Positions 60,856 through 64,000 of a DNA stretch of 64,000 nt are shown here, piece after piece; the stretch's first letter is position 1, and every line of letters starts with the position of its first letter. The translations under genes were made by a program, and so were the position numbers. The stretch is from the NCBI GenBank assembly GCA_019843655.1, contig JACDQD010000002.1, positions 37,466,088 through 37,530,087 on the forward strand, given 5' to 3'. Below the pieces are notes generated by a model that worked only from the letters and a program-made list of their open reading frames with translations, had not been told where the DNA came from and searched no databases. The DNA is from Lethocerus indicus. Its lineage: Eukaryota; Arthropoda; Insecta; Hemiptera; Belostomatidae.

Positions 60856-62841
60856 ATGGTCGTGGGAAGATCGGCGGCCGTGAGGAGGCGGAGGACGGCC
60901 GTGCTCGGCGATCTGGACAGGACCATCGAGAAGATGGAACGGGATCTTCTAGCGGCGGTAAAATTCGGGGATTTTAGGGATTTCTAGGGGAGAAAGAGTG
61001 ATGACGTCGCACAAGCGGGTAGGAATCGATAGTCCCAGAAACCGATTTTATATCGATATATCGAACCGATGTACGATGTCACGCTTCTATAAGTGTAATA
61101 ATGATAATTGAATATTAATAAAATGAATTAATAATAAAAAAAATAGGTAAAACCGTAGTTTAACCCCCTCCCACATCGAACGATACATCGCAAGCCGGTA
61201 GAATCGATAGTTGCCGAAACCGATTTTATATCGATATATCGAACCGATGTACGATGTCACGCTTCTATAAGTGTAATAATAATTGAATATTAATAAAATG
61301 AATTTATAATAAAAATTACAGGTAAAACCGCAGTTTAACCCCCACATCGAGTGATACATCGCAAGCGGGTAGAATCGATAGTTCCCGAAACCGATTTTAT
61401 ATCGATATATCGAAGCGATGTACGATGTCACGCTTCTATAAGTGTAATAATAATAATTGAATATTAATAAAATGAATTAATAATAAAAACGAAAACCGCA
61501 GTAACCCCCCACATTGCATCGCAAGCCGGTAAACCGAAACCGATTTTATATCGATATATCGAACCGATGTACGATGTCACGCTTCTATAAGTGTAATAAT
61601 CGAATAATGAATATTAATAAATCGATGACGATTCAATAATAAAAGAAAATAGGTAAAACCGCAGTTTAAACCCGCCACATCGAATGATACATCGCAAGCG
61701 GGTAGAATCGATAGTTCCAGAAACCGATTTTATATCGATATATCGAAGCGATGTACGATGTCAGGCTTCTATAAGTGTAATAATGATAATTGAATATTAA
61801 TAAGATGAATTTATAATAAAAGAAAATAGGTAAAACCGCAGTTTAACCCCCGACATCGCAAGCGGTCAGTATCGATATTTCAGCCCTGAATATCGATATA
61901 TCGAACTTCCCGAAACCTTAAGATAATATCTGTCCTTCAGAAGGAAGAGTGTCGCCCCGAAGAGCCGGAGTGCTGGGTCGAGACCGATATATCGGACGGC
62001 GAGATGGCCGCCCTCGTCGATCACCAGGAGTACAACAGGTACCTCATGGAAAAGGTAGATTTTTTACTTTCTTTCTTTCTTAAGTTTCTGATCAGTGTTT
62101 TTCCAGCCCCTTATATATATATATTTGTATATATCCGGCTTAAATCACTTGCGAGTACGATAATACCGGCGGCTCTTTAGGCCAATTAGGCCCCGTTGAT
62201 TGTTCATCTTATTTTCTGTATAAACCCTCGTCGGGAAGGCGGAAACCTTCAAAGGAAAAGGCTTTTCCGGCCGCTCAAACCGCTTCAAAACCGAGCACAA
62301 TATTGTTGGGCTTTTTGACAGAATAATAAATGCCGTTTGTTTTTTTTTTTAATTATTCAGGAGAAGAAGGCGACGAGGAGGGCCGGCGACGAAGGCGCGG
62401 GCGACGACGAGGAGCCGCCGGCCGCTTTGACGACCGCCGTCGTCGCCGCTTCCCCGGTTAATAGACAGAGGTAGTTTTTCCTCGGAAATTTATAATTATT
62501 AACTAAGAACAATTTCGGTTTCAATACTTTTTTTTTCCTTCCCCCCCGACAGCCCCAATGAAAGAGGGCCAAAAGAGGTGGCGGTTTCGAAGGATGAGGG
62601 AGGATGAGGAAAAGAAGAAGAAGAAGAGGATGGTACACCGAGCGACGCAGTGGGAACAGAAGGACGTGATGGCGGCTCTGAGGCGTTACCCGGTGCCGTC
62701 CTGGTGGAGGCCCAACAAGAGGAACAAGAACAGGAGGAAGTCGAGGACCGGGAAGAGGAAGGACGGGGAACAGCTCCAGGGACCGCCGCCGCCGCCGCCG
62801 CCCCCCAACAGCCCACGGCTACCGCCTCAGGGTCGTCCTAA
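60856..62841 (+). CDS. Unrecognised multi-exon protein, charged and low-complexity C-terminus
   Basis: Family not recognised. Exons with good splice sites: 60856-60957 (possible start, may be internal), 61941-62054, 62361-62470, and a last exon from 62553. The first three join in phase: a helical segment (LDRTIEKMERDLLAA), then KEECRPEEPECWVETD and HQEYNRYLMEK, then an Ala/Asp/Glu-rich exon. From the phase-consistent splice the last exon reads 18 codons and meets TGA at 62605. Beyond it the same frame stays open to 62841 with acidic and Ala-rich sequence. A second frame (62558-62875) is open, strongly GC3-biased, with basic sequence and a proline run. So either the TGA is the true end, or one base is wrong and a longer C-terminus exists. 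Probably intracellular and coiled; lies antisense to the likely upstream intron of the laminin gene. Confidence 0.5.
61010..61880. repeat. Tandem repeat, about 150-200 bp unit, 5 copies
   Basis: Units share CCGATTTTATATCGATATAT, GATGTACGATGTCACGCTTC, TATAAGTGTAATAAT and GGTAAAACCGCAGTTTAA. Fills the first recognised intron of the plus-strand gene. Confidence 0.9.
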
Positions 62842-62934
62842 ACAGGTCGCCGGATACCCAATTCCAATAGGATAGAAATAATGAACTGAAAACTAAACTA
62901 AAAAAAAAAAAACTACTGTCCGTGAGCGGTCGGA

Positions 62935-63960
62935 AACGTTAACCGAAGATGAGAAGAATCCGCAGTACAGGCGACAGTGACAGTGCAGTGAGGACGTCGA
63001 AAGGTGGTACGCCGCTGCGAAGACCGGCGAACCGGGTCTCGCCGGTTCGGCCATTCGCCAGACCGCGGTTTCGGCCGCACGCCGTCTTCAGTAGCGCTGT
63101 GTCAGTGTCACGTTGGATATTTATTGAGCATTCTCACTGCACACTGTAACACCGTCACTTGTACTGAAGACGGCGAGAGCGGCCGAGAAACCGGTCTAGA
63201 AAAAGATCGAACCGTTGAGAGGAATCTACGGTATTCTAATCACGTCATACTAAGTAGGAAGATTTCGTACGTTTATGTCTCCTCTCGCCGGTTCGGTCTT
63301 TCGCCAGACCGGTTTCGGCCGCACGCCGTCTTCAGTAGCGCTGTGTCAGTGTCACTTTGGATGTTTACTGAGCATTCTCACTGCACACTGTAACACCGTC
63401 ACTTGTACTGAAGACGGCGAGAGCGGCCGAGAAACCGGTCTAGAAAAAGACCGAACCGTTGAGATGAATCGACGGTATTCTAATACCGTCATACTAATCG
63501 TCATAGTGACGTAGGTAGATTTCGTACGTTTATGTCTCCTCTCGCCGGTTCGGCCTTTCGCCAGACCGGTTTCGGCCGCACGCCGTCTTCAGTAGCGCTG
63601 TGTCAGTGTCACTTTGGACGTTTACTGAGCATTCACTGTAACACCGTCACTTGTACTGAAGACGGCGAGCGGCCGAGAAACCGGTAGAAAGGCCGAACCG
63701 TTGAGATGAATCGACGGTATTCTAATACCGTCATACTAAATAGTGACGTAGGTAGATTTCGTACGTTTATGTCTCCTTTCGCGGTTCGGTCTTCGCCAGA
63801 CCGGTTTCGGTCGCCGTCTTCAGTAGCGCTGTGTCAGTGTCACCTTGGACGTTTACTGAGCATTCTCACTGGTCACTTGTACTGAAGACGGCGAGAGCGG
63901 CCGAAAAACCGGTCTGGCGAAAGGCCGAAAACCGGAGGCGGAGAAATCTGCGTTAAATAG
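62935..63960. mobile_element. Tandem array of the foldback MITE, 4 units of about 250-260 bp
   Basis: Units begin at about 63025, 63262, 63521 and 63760. Each repeats TTTCGTACGTTTATGTCTCC, GGTCTTTCGCCAGACCGG, GTCTTCAGTAGCGCTGTGTC, TCACTTGTACTGAAGACGGC and the inverted arm. Outer TACCTGTTTTGTGG ends are absent here, so the array arose from an internal part. Confidence 0.9.
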
Positions 63961-64000
63961 ACCGTCCGATTGTCGGATTTGGATGATGCGCAGGCCCAAC

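Overview
The window is eukaryotic nuclear DNA: genes are split by GT-AG introns, exons are rich in G or C at third codon positions, and introns and spacers are AT-rich and full of repeats. Degenerate (TTAGG)n blocks at 59.6-60.4 kb match the ancestral arthropod telomere motif. Together with a Jockey-type LINE, mariner-like elements and a Helitron remnant they suggest an arthropod; the species cannot be told from the sequence.

Layout. 1-2.46 kb: AT microsatellite tandem repeats. 2.46-17.27 kb (+): a three-exon Rab-type small GTPase whose 12.6 kb first intron holds Jockey LINE fragments, a large palindrome and a giant satellite of about 163 bp units (6.6-15.2 kb). 17.3-22.67 kb: spacer with MITEs and palindromic elements. 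22.67-24.55 kb (-): 3' exons of an Mdm2-like RING protein; its p53-binding exons were not found. 25-30.6 kb: spacer with a Helitron helicase remnant and AT-rich tandem repeats. 30.66-41.43 kb (-): complete mitochondrial cysteine desulfurase NFS1 in 11 exons, one eroded. 44.14-56.62 kb (+): complete glycerol kinase in 11 exons with a C-terminal membrane anchor. NFS1 and glycerol kinase diverge from a 2.7 kb spacer. 58.64-59.28 kb (-): the last two exons of a laminin-alpha-like gene. 60.86-62.84 kb (+): an unrecognised multi-exon gene. 62.9-64 kb: a tandem array of the palindromic element.

The genes are unrelated in function (membrane traffic, p53/E3 ligase, Fe-S cluster assembly, glycerol metabolism, basement membrane), as expected for an animal chromosome; no operon-like system is visible. 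The distinctive content is the repeat landscape: a long inverted-repeat (foldback) MITE family in more than 20 places, a satellite family present at two loci, and a composite of TTAGG repeats with MITE ends. NFS1 and glycerol kinase are otherwise in perfect frame, but the Rab exon 2, the RING exon and NFS1 exon 7, each close to a tandem repeat, carry frame breaks. This points to local assembly or polishing errors more than to gene decay.
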